Source: Amycolatopsis eburnea (GTDB taxonomy: Bacteria > Actinomycetota > Actinomycetes > Mycobacteriales > Pseudonocardiaceae). From it: a stretch of DNA of 64,000 nt. Shown here in pieces: positions 17,744 to 26,268 of this stretch. The position numbers and the translations under genes are program-made. The DNA lies in contig NZ_RSEC01000021.1 in assembly GCF_003937945.1 (NCBI RefSeq), positions 248,001-312,000 on the forward strand, in the 5' to 3' direction. The notes below the pieces were generated by a model that searched no databases, was not told where the DNA came from, and saw only the letters and a list, made by a program, of their open reading frames with translations. Every line of letters starts with the position of its first letter. The first letter of the stretch is position 1.

Positions 17744-19066
17744 ATGGACGACTACCGCGTCGTCGCGGACGCCCTCGCCGCCGACATCGAGGCGGGCCGG
17801 CTGCGGCCCGGGGACCGGCTGCCGCCGCAGCGGCGGTTCGCGCGGCAGCGCGGGATCGCGAACTCCACCGCCGCCCGCGTCTACGGCGAACTGGTCCGGC
17901 GCGGCCTGGCGGTCGGCGAAGTCGGGCGCGGCACGTTCGTCCGGGCCGCGAAGCCGCCGCCCGAGCCCGCGCTCGCCGAGCCCGGGGACGCCCGCGTCGA
18001 CCTCGAACTCAACTTCGCGGTCCTGCCCGACCAGTCGGCGCTGCTGGCGAAAGCGCTGGAACCGTTGCTGCGCGCGGACGTCCTCACCGCCGCCCTGCAC
18101 CCGATCGGCGCCGCGGGCACGCCGGCGGCGCGGACGGCGGCGGCGTCGCTGCTCACCCGCGGCGGCTGGCGGCCGGACCCGGCGACGATCCTGTTCACCG
18201 GCAACGGCAGGCAGGCGATCGCGGCGGCGATCGCCGCGTTCGTCCCGGTGGGGGAGCGGCTCGCGGTGGAGTCGCTGACGTACCCGGTGGTCAAGGCCCT
18301 CGCCGCGCGGCTCGGGATCGAGCTGGTGCCCATCGAAACCGACGAGGACGGGCTCGTGCCGGCGGCGCTCGCCGCGGTGGAGCCGGTGCGCGCGCTGTAC
18401 GTCCAGCCGACGCTGCACAACCCGCTGGGCACGACGATGCCCGAGCGTCGCCGCGCGGAGCTGGCCGAGGTCGTCGCGCGGCTCGACCTGCCGGTGATCG
18501 AGGACGGCATCTACACGTTCCTGCGCGACGACGTCCGGCCGTTCGCCGCGCACGCGCCGGAGCGGACGGTCTTCGTGGACAGCCTGTCCAAGCGCGTGGC
18601 ACCCGGCCTGACCGCGGGTTTCCTGGTGCCGCCGCCGCAGTGGGCCGCGCGGCTGGCGTCGTCGGTGCGCTCGGGCGGCTGGGCGGCGTCGCGGTTCGCC
18701 GTCGAGGCGGCGACCCAGTGGATCGTCACCGGCACGCTCGCCGAAGTCGAGGCCGCCAAACGCCGGGACGCCGCCGCGCGGGCGCTGGTGGTCGAGGAGA
18801 AGCTGCCGGGCCTGCGCGGCGACGCGGCTTCCTACCACCGCTGGTGGGAGCTGCCGGAGCACTGGCGCGCGGACACGTTCGTGGCGGCCGCGGCCCGGCA
18901 CGGGATCGCGCTGTCCCCGGCGGCGGCCTTCGCCGTGCTGCCCGGCCACGCGCCGAACGCCGTGCGCGTCGCGGTGTCGGCGCCGCCGGTGGAGACACTG
19001 GCCGCCGCGCTGGACGTCCTCGCCGGGCTGGCGACCGGGAGCCCGGACGACCTGGTGGTGGACTGA
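17744..19066 (+). CDS. MocR-type GntR/aminotransferase fusion regulator
   Basis: 440 residues: an N-terminal GntR winged HTH (about 1-70, ADIEAGRLRPGDRLPPQRRFARQRGIANSTAARVY) joined to a fold-type I PLP aminotransferase domain. The PLP lysine is in FVDSLSKRVAPGLTAGF, and the substrate loop QPTLHNPLGTTM is present. MocR proteins activate or repress adjacent genes, often vitamin B6, amine or transporter genes, and bind direct repeats. ATG 17744 follows GGAAGGTGG. The flavoprotein gene downstream, with a 22-bp-period direct repeat before it, is a plausible target. Confidence 0.9.
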   Translation: MDDYRVVADALAADIEAGRLRPGDRLPPQRRFARQRGIANSTAARVYGELVRRGLAVGEVGRGTFVRAAKPPPEPALAEPGDARVDLELNFAVLPDQSALLAKALEPLLRADVLTAALHPIGAAGTPAARTAAASLLTRGGWRPDPATILFTGNGRQAIAAAIAAFVPVGERLAVESLTYPVVKALAARLGIELVPIETDEDGLVPAALAAVEPVRALYVQPTLHNPLGTTMPERRRAELAEVVARLDLPVIEDGIYTFLRDDVRPFAAHAPERTVFVDSLSKRVAPGLTAGFLVPPPQWAARLASSVRSGGWAASRFAVEAATQWIVTGTLAEVEAAKRRDAAARALVVEEKLPGLRGDAASYHRWWELPEHWRADTFVAAAARHGIALSPAAAFAVLPGHAPNAVRVAVSAPPVETLAAALDVLAGLATGSPDDLVVD

Positions 19067-19078
19067 CCGGCCCTGCCA

Positions 19079-19112
19079 GGTCCGTACCAGCGCGGTGTGC
19101 GGTCCGCACCAG
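19079..19112 (+). promoter_or_regulatory. Direct repeat, candidate MocR binding site
   Basis: GGTCCGTACCAG (19079-19090) and GGTCCGCACCAG (19101-19112) repeat with a 22-bp period, two DNA turns, in the 95-bp gap before the TetX-like gene. MocR regulators usually bind such direct repeats. Assignment is by context only. Confidence 0.35.
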
Positions 19113-19161
19113 TGCGCCGCGCCAGCCTTCGGAGGTCACCACGAGATCCGGAGGAGCACGG

Positions 19162-20307
19162 ATGCACACCCCAGTCACGATCATCGGCGCCGGCCTCGGC
19201 GGCCTCACCCTCGCCCGCGTTCTCCACGTCCACGGGATCGAAGCCGTCGTCTACGAAGCGGAAGCGTCGCCGATGGCGCGGATGCAGGGCGGGATGCTCG
19301 ACATCCACGACTACAACGGCCAGCTCGCCGTCGAGGCCGCCGGGCTGATGCCCGAGTTCCGCGGCTTGATCCTCGAAGGCCGCCAAGCGATGCGCGTCCT
19401 CGACGCGAACGGGAACCTGCTCTTCGAGAAGGCCGACGACGGTTCCGGCGGCCGTCCCGAGGTGCAGCGGGGCGAACTGCGGCGGATGCTGCTGGACTCG
19501 CTGCCGCCCGGCACCGTCCACTGGGGACGGAAGGTCACCGGCGCCCGCACCCTCGCCGACGGGCGGCACGAAGTCGCCTTCGCCGACGGCACCGCGGTCG
19601 TCGCGGACCTGCTGGTCGGCGCGGACGGCGCCTGGTCGCGGATCCGATCGCTGCGCACGGCGGCGAAACCCGAGTACGTCGGCGAAGCGTTCGTCGAGAT
19701 CTACCTCTTCGACGCCGACACCCGCCACCCGGCGTCCGCGAAGGCCGTCGGCGGCGGTTCGCTGATGGTGCCCGCGCCCGGCAAGGGAATCCACGCCCAC
19801 CGGGAGAGCGGGGACACGCTGCACACCTACGTGTCGCTCACGCGACCGCTGGAGTGGTTCGACGACGTCGACTTCACCGATCCTGCCGCGGCGGCCGCGC
19901 GGATCGCGGCGGAGTTCGAGGGCTGGGCCCCGGAGCTGACGGCGTTGATCACCGACGGCGACACCGCGCCCGTCCTGCGCCCGCACTACACCTTGCCGCC
20001 CGGGCACGAGTGGGACCGGGTGCCAGGGGTGACGCTGGTCGGCGACGCGGCCCACCTCATGCCGGTCAACGGCGAAGGCGCCAACCTGGCCATGCTCGAC
20101 GGCGCCGAACTCGGCCAGGCCCTGGCCGCGCACCCGGTCGACGAAGCGCTGGCGGAGTACGAGCGGGCGATGGCCGTCCGCAGCGCCCGGGTCGCCGCCG
20201 AGAGCGTCCAGTTCGGCGAGCTGATGTCGGGCGACGACGGGGAAACCATCGCCCAGGCGCTGATCGAAGTGTTCAGCGCGCTCAGCGAGGCCGGGCGCGC
20301 TTCGTGA
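19162..20307 (+). CDS. FAD-dependent monooxygenase, TetX-like
   Basis: 381 residues, class A flavoprotein monooxygenase. FAD-binding TIIGAGLGGLTLARVL (about 6-21), the substrate-side GGMLDIHDYNGQLAVEAAGL resembling TetX, the DG-type motif LLVGADGAWSRIRS and the second FAD motif TLVGDAAHLMPVNGEGANLAMLDG. The pattern is closest, by eye, to tetracycline-destructase-like enzymes, but close relatives also act on aromatic and polyketide substrates. GGAGGAGC ribosome binding site before ATG 19162. Follows the MocR regulator by 95 bp in the same direction. Overlapping longer readings in this frame are shadows. Confidence 0.88.
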   Translation: MHTPVTIIGAGLGGLTLARVLHVHGIEAVVYEAEASPMARMQGGMLDIHDYNGQLAVEAAGLMPEFRGLILEGRQAMRVLDANGNLLFEKADDGSGGRPEVQRGELRRMLLDSLPPGTVHWGRKVTGARTLADGRHEVAFADGTAVVADLLVGADGAWSRIRSLRTAAKPEYVGEAFVEIYLFDADTRHPASAKAVGGGSLMVPAPGKGIHAHRESGDTLHTYVSLTRPLEWFDDVDFTDPAAAAARIAAEFEGWAPELTALITDGDTAPVLRPHYTLPPGHEWDRVPGVTLVGDAAHLMPVNGEGANLAMLDGAELGQALAAHPVDEALAEYERAMAVRSARVAAESVQFGELMSGDDGETIAQALIEVFSALSEAGRAS

Positions 20308-20310
20308 AGG

Positions 20311-22089
20311 TCAGGGCGCGTACTTGCCCACGAAGCTGCCGCAGGTCACCACGCGGCCGGTGAGCCGGGCCTGGATCGCCCGCTCCAGGCCGAGGTAGGT
20401 GAACACCGGGGTGTCGGCGGGGACCTCCGCCGGCACCGGGCCGCCGGTGGCCAGCAGCCGGCTCGGCACCGTCTGGAACAGCACGAGGTAGCCGCCTTCG
20501 CGGTTGAGCTCGTCGCTCTTCGCGAGCATCCGCTGGGGCGCGTCGCCGACGATCTCCAGCGGCAGCGGCCACTCCAGCGGGAACGGGTTGGTCAGGCCGA
20601 ACGCGGGGTAGGCGAACGCGTTGTCCGGCAGGATCGCCGTCCGCGGGGCCGGGAAACGGCCGACGCAGTCGCGGATCTGCCGGACGTAGGCGTAGGTCGA
20701 GGGGTTGGTGCGGATTCCGGACATCGCGGGGCTGACGTCGCCGAGGTCCGCGGTCAGCCGGTCGTGCCCGAGGTCGAGGTAGGCCGCCTGGTCGTGACGG
20801 GCGACGACGACCCAGCCGCACACCGCGACCGCGGTCAGCCCGGCCGTCGCGGTCACCCAGCGGGGCGCCAGCCGCGGCCGCGGCGGGACGACGTGGCTCA
20901 GCAGCAGCAACGCCGTCAGCGCGAGGGTGCCGGTGAGCAGCGTCGGGGTGTCGTTGCCCCACGACAGGCTGGTCATGAACCCGGTGGCGAGCACGAGCAG
21001 CCCGGCCCACGGCACCTTCCGCGCCACGGCCGCGTTCACCGGCACGCTGACCGCGACGATCCACCACAGGACGTCCGCCCAGCGCGAGGAGCCGGTGAAC
21101 CGGCCGTCGACCACGGTCCAGACCACCGCGGCGGCCCCGGCGAGCACCAGCAGCCACGACGCGACCCGCCCGGCCGCGCCGAGCCGGTCGCCGGGCAGCC
21201 GGACGGCCAGCAGCACCACGGCGATGACGGCGAAGAAACCCAGTTCGCGCACCGGCGCCCTGGTCAGCACCTCGGGGTCGGCCAGCCACAGCCCGAGCAG
21301 CCGTTCGCCGTACGCGGGCACGCCGCCGGTGAGCTGCCCGACCATCTCGGCGAACCCGCCGCCGAGGGCGACCCACGCCACGTACGCCAGGCCTGGCGCA
21401 CCGAGCGCGAGCAGGTCGAGCAGCACCCGCACCACGCGCCGCGTGCCCGCGCGGGTGGCCGGGTGCAGCAGCAGCCACAGCACGCCGATCACGGCGGCCA
21501 GCGCGAAGCTCTGCTTCACGAACACGGCGCAGCCGAGCAGCACCAGGCCGCCGCGGCGGGCGAGGGCGCGGCCGGTGCGCAGGCCGGAGTCCAGCGCCCA
21601 GGCACCGCACGCGGTGAGCGCGATGCCGTCGACGGTGTGCCAGGCCATCAGCGGGAAGGCGTTGAGGTTGATCAGCGACGCGGCCGCGACCATCGCCGTC
21701 ATGCCCGGGCCCCAGTCCAGCACCCGGCGCCGGGTGACGAGCGCGGCGAACGCGATCGTCGCCACGATGATCTCGATCATCGACAGGAAGCTCGACCCGA
21801 AGAACAACGGCATCGGGAGGGCGAAGTCGGCGACGTGCAGCACGGCGGACCCGAGCGGGCGCGCGGAGATGATGTCGGCGTGCGGGACTTCGCCGTGCAG
21901 CACGCGCCACGCCTGCGCGAGGATGAAGCCCTGGTCGGAGGGGTGGAACCCGAAGCGGCCGACGCGCAGTTCGGTGGCGAGGGCGAGCAGCACGACCCAG
22001 CCGGCGTGGACGGCCCAGCGCAGCGCCGGCCGCGCGGCCTTCGGGGGCGCGGGCTCCGCGGCGGCGCGCGCAGGACTCGCCACGTCCAC
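20311..22089 (-). CDS. Polytopic membrane protein, GT-C glycosyltransferase-like
   Basis: 592 residues with about 11-13 predicted membrane helices and a C-terminal soluble domain (from about 450). An acidic residue pair in the first external loop (FHPSDQGFILAQAW and HADIISAR) is placed like the catalytic Asp loop of GT-C enzymes that use lipid-linked sugars. No family name can be given with confidence. It probably modifies a cell-envelope polysaccharide or protein from the outer face. It converges on the TetX-like gene with a 3-bp gap. Upstream is a 377-bp region holding a hairpin complex and a 20-codon ORF. Confidence 0.7.
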   Translation of the reverse strand: MDVASPARAAAEPAPPKAARPALRWAVHAGWVVLLALATELRVGRFGFHPSDQGFILAQAWRVLHGEVPHADIISARPLGSAVLHVADFALPMPLFFGSSFLSMIEIIVATIAFAALVTRRRVLDWGPGMTAMVAAASLINLNAFPLMAWHTVDGIALTACGAWALDSGLRTGRALARRGGLVLLGCAVFVKQSFALAAVIGVLWLLLHPATRAGTRRVVRVLLDLLALGAPGLAYVAWVALGGGFAEMVGQLTGGVPAYGERLLGLWLADPEVLTRAPVRELGFFAVIAVVLLAVRLPGDRLGAAGRVASWLLVLAGAAAVVWTVVDGRFTGSSRWADVLWWIVAVSVPVNAAVARKVPWAGLLVLATGFMTSLSWGNDTPTLLTGTLALTALLLLSHVVPPRPRLAPRWVTATAGLTAVAVCGWVVVARHDQAAYLDLGHDRLTADLGDVSPAMSGIRTNPSTYAYVRQIRDCVGRFPAPRTAILPDNAFAYPAFGLTNPFPLEWPLPLEIVGDAPQRMLAKSDELNREGGYLVLFQTVPSRLLATGGPVPAEVPADTPVFTYLGLERAIQARLTGRVVTCGSFVGKYAP

Positions 22090-22187
22090 GCCTCGCCCGC
22101 CTTCCGCTCCCGATCACACCCGGGAGCGATGGTACTGGCCGGTCTCCGCCCCGGCATGGACAGCACCACCGGGCTCCCGCGGTCCGT

Positions 22188-22276
22188 AAAGCCGTGAAGG
22201 CCTCCTTACCGGCGGCTTGCGCCGGTAAGGAGGCCTTCACGGTCGTAAAAGCCGGGATGGAGGCCTTCACGGCTTT
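22188..22276. terminator. Hairpin with two competing 3' arms
   Basis: A perfect 23-bp stem (22192-22214 with 22220-22242, 5-base loop) is followed by a second partner: 18 bases at 22188-22205 also pair perfectly with 22259-22276. The shared word on the plus strand is AAAGCCGTGAAGGCCTCC. Two mutually exclusive folds are possible. Read from the minus strand it ends the transcripts coming from 22467 or 22304. No U-tract. Confidence 0.6.
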
Positions 22277-22303
22277 CCGTGGCCGGGCCCCACCCGGCGT
22301 GGT

Positions 22304-22366
22304 TCACCCGAAGGTGGGTCGCGCGGTCCCGATCTCGGCTGTCTCCCCAGTGGTGATTTCCGGCAT
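22304..22366 (-). CDS. Possible 20-residue peptide
   Basis: On the minus strand ATG 22366 opens a 20-codon frame (MPEITTGE...ARPTFG, stop TGA 22304). GGGGAG lies six bases before the ATG. Further upstream are a GC-rich hairpin CCCGCAC/GTGCGGG (22387-22404) and a promoter-like pair (minus CTGGCA 22443-22438, TACCCT 22419-22414, 18-bp spacer). The frame ends before the terminator hairpin at 22276. It could be a RiPP precursor, a regulatory peptide or chance. No known peptide family is recognised and no modification enzyme sits next to it. Confidence 0.3.
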   Translation of the reverse strand: MPEITTGETAEIGTARPTFG

Positions 22367-22466
22367 TTCGAACTCCCCAGTTCACGCCCGCACCGGTGTG
22401 CGGGACTCGCGCGAGGGTAGAAGTACCGTCGCCGCCGTGCCAGCGTTTCGGCGGAATTCGCGGGGA

Positions 22467-24446
22467 TCAAGCACGACGGCGCCAGATCGAGCGGGTCACC
22501 GCCGCCGCGACCGACGCCGGCGCGGGGCGGCGGGGCAGGTCGCGGGCTTCCGGCGCCGACTCCCGCATCGCGGAGTACGCGAGGTGCGCGGTGAAGCGGG
22601 CGAGCCGCGGCGCGACCAGCGTCGCCAGTTCGGCCGCGCGGCCTTCGGGCAGGCTGAGGATCTCCGGCCGCTCCTCGCACGCCTTCACCACCAGGGCCGC
22701 CGCGCGTTCGGGGCTGCTCGACGGGAGCCCGCGGTAGCCGGTCGGCGCGATCATCGGCGTCCGCACCAGCGGCATCCGCACCGACGTGAAGGTGACGCCG
22801 TCCGAGAGCGTCTCGCGCCCGGCCGCCAGCCCGAACTCCTCCAGCGCCGCCTTCGACGCCAGGTACGCGGAGAAGCGCGGGGTGTCGGTCTGCAGGCCCT
22901 GGGTCGTCACGTTGACGACGTGGCCGAACCGCCGCTCGGCCATCGACGGCAGGAACCCGAGGATCAGCCGCACCGGGCCGAAGTAGTTGATCGCCATCGT
23001 GCGCTCGAAGTCGTGGAACCGTTCGGTGGACAGCGCGACCGAGCGCCGGATCGACCGGCCGGCGTTGTTCACCAGCACGTCCACCGCGCCGTGCTCGCCG
23101 AGGACGTCCTTGACGAGCGCGTCGACCGCGTCGCCGTCGGTGAGGTCGCACGGGTACGCCGCCGCGGTGCCGCCCGCGGCGAGGATCTCTTCGCGCACCT
23201 CTTCGAGTTCCGACGCGCGCCGGGCCACGAGGATCACCTTCGCGCCCTTGCGTGCCACGGCCAGCGCCGACGCCCGGCCGATCCCGGACGACGCGCCGGT
23301 GATCAGCACCGTCCGCCCGGCCAGGCCGTGGGTGCGGCGGGCGCGGTCGGGGTCGAGGTGCGCCCGCCAGTAGCGGTACAGCGGTGCCGCGTAGTCGCGG
23401 AGTTCGGGCAGCTCGACGCCGCTGCCGAACAACGCCGTCGTCGTCCGCGCGGTGTCGAACTCGACCGGCATGCTCAGGTGCGGCAGCACTTCCAGCGGGA
23501 CGCCCAGCTCTTCGAGGACGGCGGCCCGCGTGGCCCGGCCGCCGGGCAGGCGGTCGATCCCGGCCGCGGCGGCCTTCGCGACCCGCCCGCCTGCGCGCCG
23601 GACCACGCCCGAGGGCCGGGCGGGCAGCGCGGCCCGGACCACCGGCCCGCCGGCGGCGCGCGCGAAGGCGTTGTAGACGGAGTTGAGCGACTGCGGCCGC
23701 GCGGCGGCGAGGTGGTAGGTCGACCCGGACGGCGCGTCCCGGTGCATCAGGAACTCCATCGCGTCGACGACGTAGTCGACCGGCACCAGGTTCGTCGCGC
23801 CGAGGTCGGGAGCGGCCAGCGGGAGCCGCCGGGGTAGCGCGGCCAGCCGCGAGATCGCGGGCAGGAAGAAGTAGGGCCCGTCGACCTTGTCCATCTCGCC
23901 GGTGCGCGAGTCGCCGACGACCGCGGACGGCCGGTAGACGCGGAAGGGCAGCGCCTGCTCGCGGACGAGCTTCTCGGCCTGGAACTTCGTCGCGTGGTAC
24001 GGCGAGGAGAAGCGCTGCCCGAGGTCGAAGTCGGCCTCGGTGAACCGCCCGGCGTGGTCGCCCGCGACGGCGATCGAGGACACGTGGTGCACCAGCCCCG
24101 CCCCCGCCGCGGCGGCGAACGCGAGCAGGTGCCGGGTGCCCTCGACGTTGGCTCGCCGGTTGGCCGCCTCGCCGGCGGTGAGGTCGTAGACCGCGCCCAG
24201 GTGGACGACGTGGTCGAGGTGCTCGAACCCCGCGGGGTCGACGCCGAGCCGGGGTTCGGCGAGGTCGCCGACCACGGGCCGCAGCTTCTCCGCGCCCGCC
24301 CAGCCCTGGCTCAGCGCGGCCAGCCGCTCGCGGGAGGTCTCCCGCACCAGCGCGTACACGGCGGACGTCGCCGGCCGCCGGAGCAACCGCGCGACCAGGC
24401 GTTTCCCGATGAAGCCCGTCGCACCCGTCACGAAGTAGGTCGTCAT
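22467..24446 (-). CDS. Two-domain fatty acyl-CoA reductase (AcrA/FAR type)
   Basis: 659 residues. Residues 1-350 form an extended SDR / male-sterility-type NAD-binding domain (VTGATGFIGKRLVARLL, then SPYHATKFQAEKLV with the active Tyr and Lys). Residues about 370-620 form a second, classical SDR (LITGASSGIGRASALAV, NNAG, SAYLASKAALEEF). This order and length match bacterial fatty acyl-CoA reductases such as mycobacterial AcrA1 (Rv3391) and the Marinobacter alcohol-forming reductases, which make fatty alcohols through the aldehyde. GGAAGGGACC precedes the ATG. A 6-bp-arm palindrome sits 32 bp upstream. Product class is inferred. Confidence 0.85.
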   Translation of the reverse strand: MTTYFVTGATGFIGKRLVARLLRRPATSAVYALVRETSRERLAALSQGWAGAEKLRPVVGDLAEPRLGVDPAGFEHLDHVVHLGAVYDLTAGEAANRRANVEGTRHLLAFAAAAGAGLVHHVSSIAVAGDHAGRFTEADFDLGQRFSSPYHATKFQAEKLVREQALPFRVYRPSAVVGDSRTGEMDKVDGPYFFLPAISRLAALPRRLPLAAPDLGATNLVPVDYVVDAMEFLMHRDAPSGSTYHLAAARPQSLNSVYNAFARAAGGPVVRAALPARPSGVVRRAGGRVAKAAAAGIDRLPGGRATRAAVLEELGVPLEVLPHLSMPVEFDTARTTTALFGSGVELPELRDYAAPLYRYWRAHLDPDRARRTHGLAGRTVLITGASSGIGRASALAVARKGAKVILVARRASELEEVREEILAAGGTAAAYPCDLTDGDAVDALVKDVLGEHGAVDVLVNNAGRSIRRSVALSTERFHDFERTMAINYFGPVRLILGFLPSMAERRFGHVVNVTTQGLQTDTPRFSAYLASKAALEEFGLAAGRETLSDGVTFTSVRMPLVRTPMIAPTGYRGLPSSSPERAAALVVKACEERPEILSLPEGRAAELATLVAPRLARFTAHLAYSAMRESAPEARDLPRRPAPASVAAAVTRSIWRRRA

Positions 24447-24477
24447 GGCCGGTCCCTTCCGTCGGGACCGACTCTAA

Positions 24478-24493
24478 CCTACTGGAAAGTAGG
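24478..24493. promoter_or_regulatory. Palindromic operator upstream of the acyl-CoA reductase
   Basis: CCTACTGGAAAGTAGG: perfect 6-bp arms with a GGAA centre, 32 bp before the reductase start. The layout resembles TetR-family operators of lipid genes. No TetR gene is adjacent. Confidence 0.45.
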
Positions 24494-24517
24494 AACGGTA
24501 GTTGTCAGGTTGTCCGC

Positions 24518-24576
24518 GATGTCATGAAAGGGTCGTTCACCTCGCCAGACGACATGAACGACCCTTTCATGACATC
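24518..24576. terminator. Long nested palindrome, probable terminator
   Basis: Perfect 22-bp arms (24518-24539 and 24555-24576), 15-base loop. Each arm again holds a small inverted repeat, TGAA(N7)TTCA. It lies 60 bp downstream of the small gene at 24636-24839 (minus strand) and upstream of the reductase promoter, insulating the two. Confidence 0.65.
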
Positions 24577-24635
24577 CCTGCGGCGCCGGGCAGACCACAC
24601 GGCCAGGGGTGCGCCGCGCCCCGGGGAAAGCCGGG

Positions 24636-24839
24636 TCAGGTTTGGGCCGTCTCGTCCGCCGTCGCGACGACGGCGTCGCGCAGCGCGGCCCGCAGCCGTC
24701 CGACGTCGAGCGGTCCGAGGACCGCCGCCTCGCCGGGCGGAGCGACCAGCACCACCTTGTCGTTGCTGACGAACACCGTCACGTCCCTGCGCCTGCCGGC
24801 CAGATCGCGACAGCCGATCGACCACTCGCCCCGACTCAT
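24636..24839 (-). CDS. Small hypothetical protein
   Basis: 67 residues from ATG 24839, which has GGAGGG eight to thirteen bases upstream. The compact beta-rich sequence (RDVTVFVSNDKVVLVAPPGEAAVLGPLDVGRLRAALRDAV) has one Cys and no membrane helix. It reads like a conserved small actinobacterial protein but I do not recognise a named family. Flanked downstream by a strong palindrome, upstream by the divergent ferredoxin reductase promoter. Confidence 0.6.
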   Translation of the reverse strand: MSRGEWSIGCRDLAGRRRDVTVFVSNDKVVLVAPPGEAAVLGPLDVGRLRAALRDAVVATADETAQT

Positions 24840-25044
24840 GGTCGCCGCCCTCCGATTCCTTCGTCGGTCGTGCTTCGTGCGAGGGTGGGAGGGGGCCGTG
24901 GCGGTGCTATGACGCCGGTTCACCCGATCTGCCTACTCGCGGGTTTTGTCTTGCGCTTCGCGGATTTCCGGCGTATCCCCCGGTCGTGGCGCGGCCGGTT
25001 CCGGAGTACCGTCCGCACCGTCTCGTCGTCGTGGGAGGTCGCTG

Positions 25045-26268
25045 ATGTCGGAGCCGCGGAAGATCGTCGTCGTCGGTGCGGGACTGGGCGGGGCGTCCGC
25101 CGCGGCCGCGTTGCGCGAGCGGGGTTACACCGGCGAAGTCCTGTTGATGGGCTCGGATCCGCACCGCCCGTACGAGCTGCCGCCGCTGTCGAAGGGCATC
25201 CTGCTCGGCAACACCGACGAACCCGACTGGGTGCACGAAGAGAAGTTCTACGCGGAGAAGGACATCCGCTTCACGGCCGGCGTCACGGCGACCCGCGTCG
25301 AGCTGGGCGCCCGCCTGGTCCTCGACGACGCGGGCGGCGAGCACCGCTACGACCGCCTGGTCCTGGCGACCGGCTCGCGGCCGCGGTCCCTGCCGGTCCC
25401 CGGCGGCGACCTGCCCGGGCTGTACACGCTGCGCACCCTGGACGACTCGCTGAAGCTGCGCTCGGCGTTCGCGGAGGCGGAGCGGGTGGTGATCGTCGGC
25501 GCCGGCTGGATCGGCTCGGAGGCCGCCGCGGCGGCCCGCACGCACAACGCGGACGTGACGGTGGTCGACCCGGTCCCGGTGCCCCTGGCCAACGTCGTCG
25601 GCGAGACGATCGGCGGCGTTTTCCGCGACCTGCACGTCTCGAACGGCGTCAACTACCGCCTGGGCGAGCAGGTAGCGGAGATCACGGGCGGCCCCGACGG
25701 CGTCCGCGGCGTCCGCCTCGGCAACGGCGAAGAGCTGCCGGCGGACGTGGTCCTGATCGCGGTCGGCGCGGCTCCGAGGGTGGAGCTGGCCCACGCGGCG
25801 GGCCTGGAGCTGTCCGACGACGGCGGCGTGTGCGTCGACGCGGGCCTGCGCACGGCGGCTCCGGACGTGTACGCGGTGGGCGACATCGCGGCCCACTTCC
25901 ACCCGCGCTACGGCCGCCGGATCCGGGTGGAGCACTGGGCGAACGCCAAGGACCAGGGCGCGCACGTGGCGCAGAACCTGCTGGGGGAGAACGAACCCTT
26001 CCTCGCGTCGCCGTACTTCTTCACGGACCAGTACGACTTGGGTTGCGAGTACCGAGGCCTGGCGGACCCGGTGTCGGACGAGCTGGTGGTGCGCGGCGAC
26101 CTGGCGTCCCGGGAGTTCACGGCGTTCTGGCTCCGCGACGGCGAAGTCGCGGCGGCGATGAACGTGAACATGTGGGACGACGGCGACGCGCTGGGCGCGT
26201 TGGTGGACGGCCGGGCCAAGGTGACGGCGGAGCAGCTCGAGACCGCGGATCTGGCCTCGCTGACCTGA
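25045..26268 (+). CDS. FAD-dependent ferredoxin/rubredoxin reductase
   Basis: 407 residues. Two nucleotide-binding glycine motifs: IVVVGAGLGGASAAAALRERG (FAD, about 7-27) and VVIVGAGWIGSEAAAAARTHNADVTVVD (NAD(P)H, about 149-176), then DVYAVGDIAAHFHP for FAD. This is the layout of rhodocoxin/terpredoxin reductases feeding [2Fe-2S] ferredoxins that serve cytochromes P450 or dioxygenases. No ferredoxin or P450 gene is nearby, so its partner is elsewhere. GGGAGG precedes ATG 25045. Its last 20 bases are repeated 278 bp downstream. Confidence 0.9.
   Translation: MSEPRKIVVVGAGLGGASAAAALRERGYTGEVLLMGSDPHRPYELPPLSKGILLGNTDEPDWVHEEKFYAEKDIRFTAGVTATRVELGARLVLDDAGGEHRYDRLVLATGSRPRSLPVPGGDLPGLYTLRTLDDSLKLRSAFAEAERVVIVGAGWIGSEAAAAARTHNADVTVVDPVPVPLANVVGETIGGVFRDLHVSNGVNYRLGEQVAEITGGPDGVRGVRLGNGEELPADVVLIAVGAAPRVELAHAAGLELSDDGGVCVDAGLRTAAPDVYAVGDIAAHFHPRYGRRIRVEHWANAKDQGAHVAQNLLGENEPFLASPYFFTDQYDLGCEYRGLADPVSDELVVRGDLASREFTAFWLRDGEVAAAMNVNMWDDGDALGALVDGRAKVTAEQLETADLASLT

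Noticed and set aside
16903..20307. A 1134-codon open frame spanning methyltransferase, regulator and flavoprotein regions
   Set aside because: Only its end (from 19162) is a gene; the rest is the antisense or off-frame shadow of real genes, normal at this GC content.
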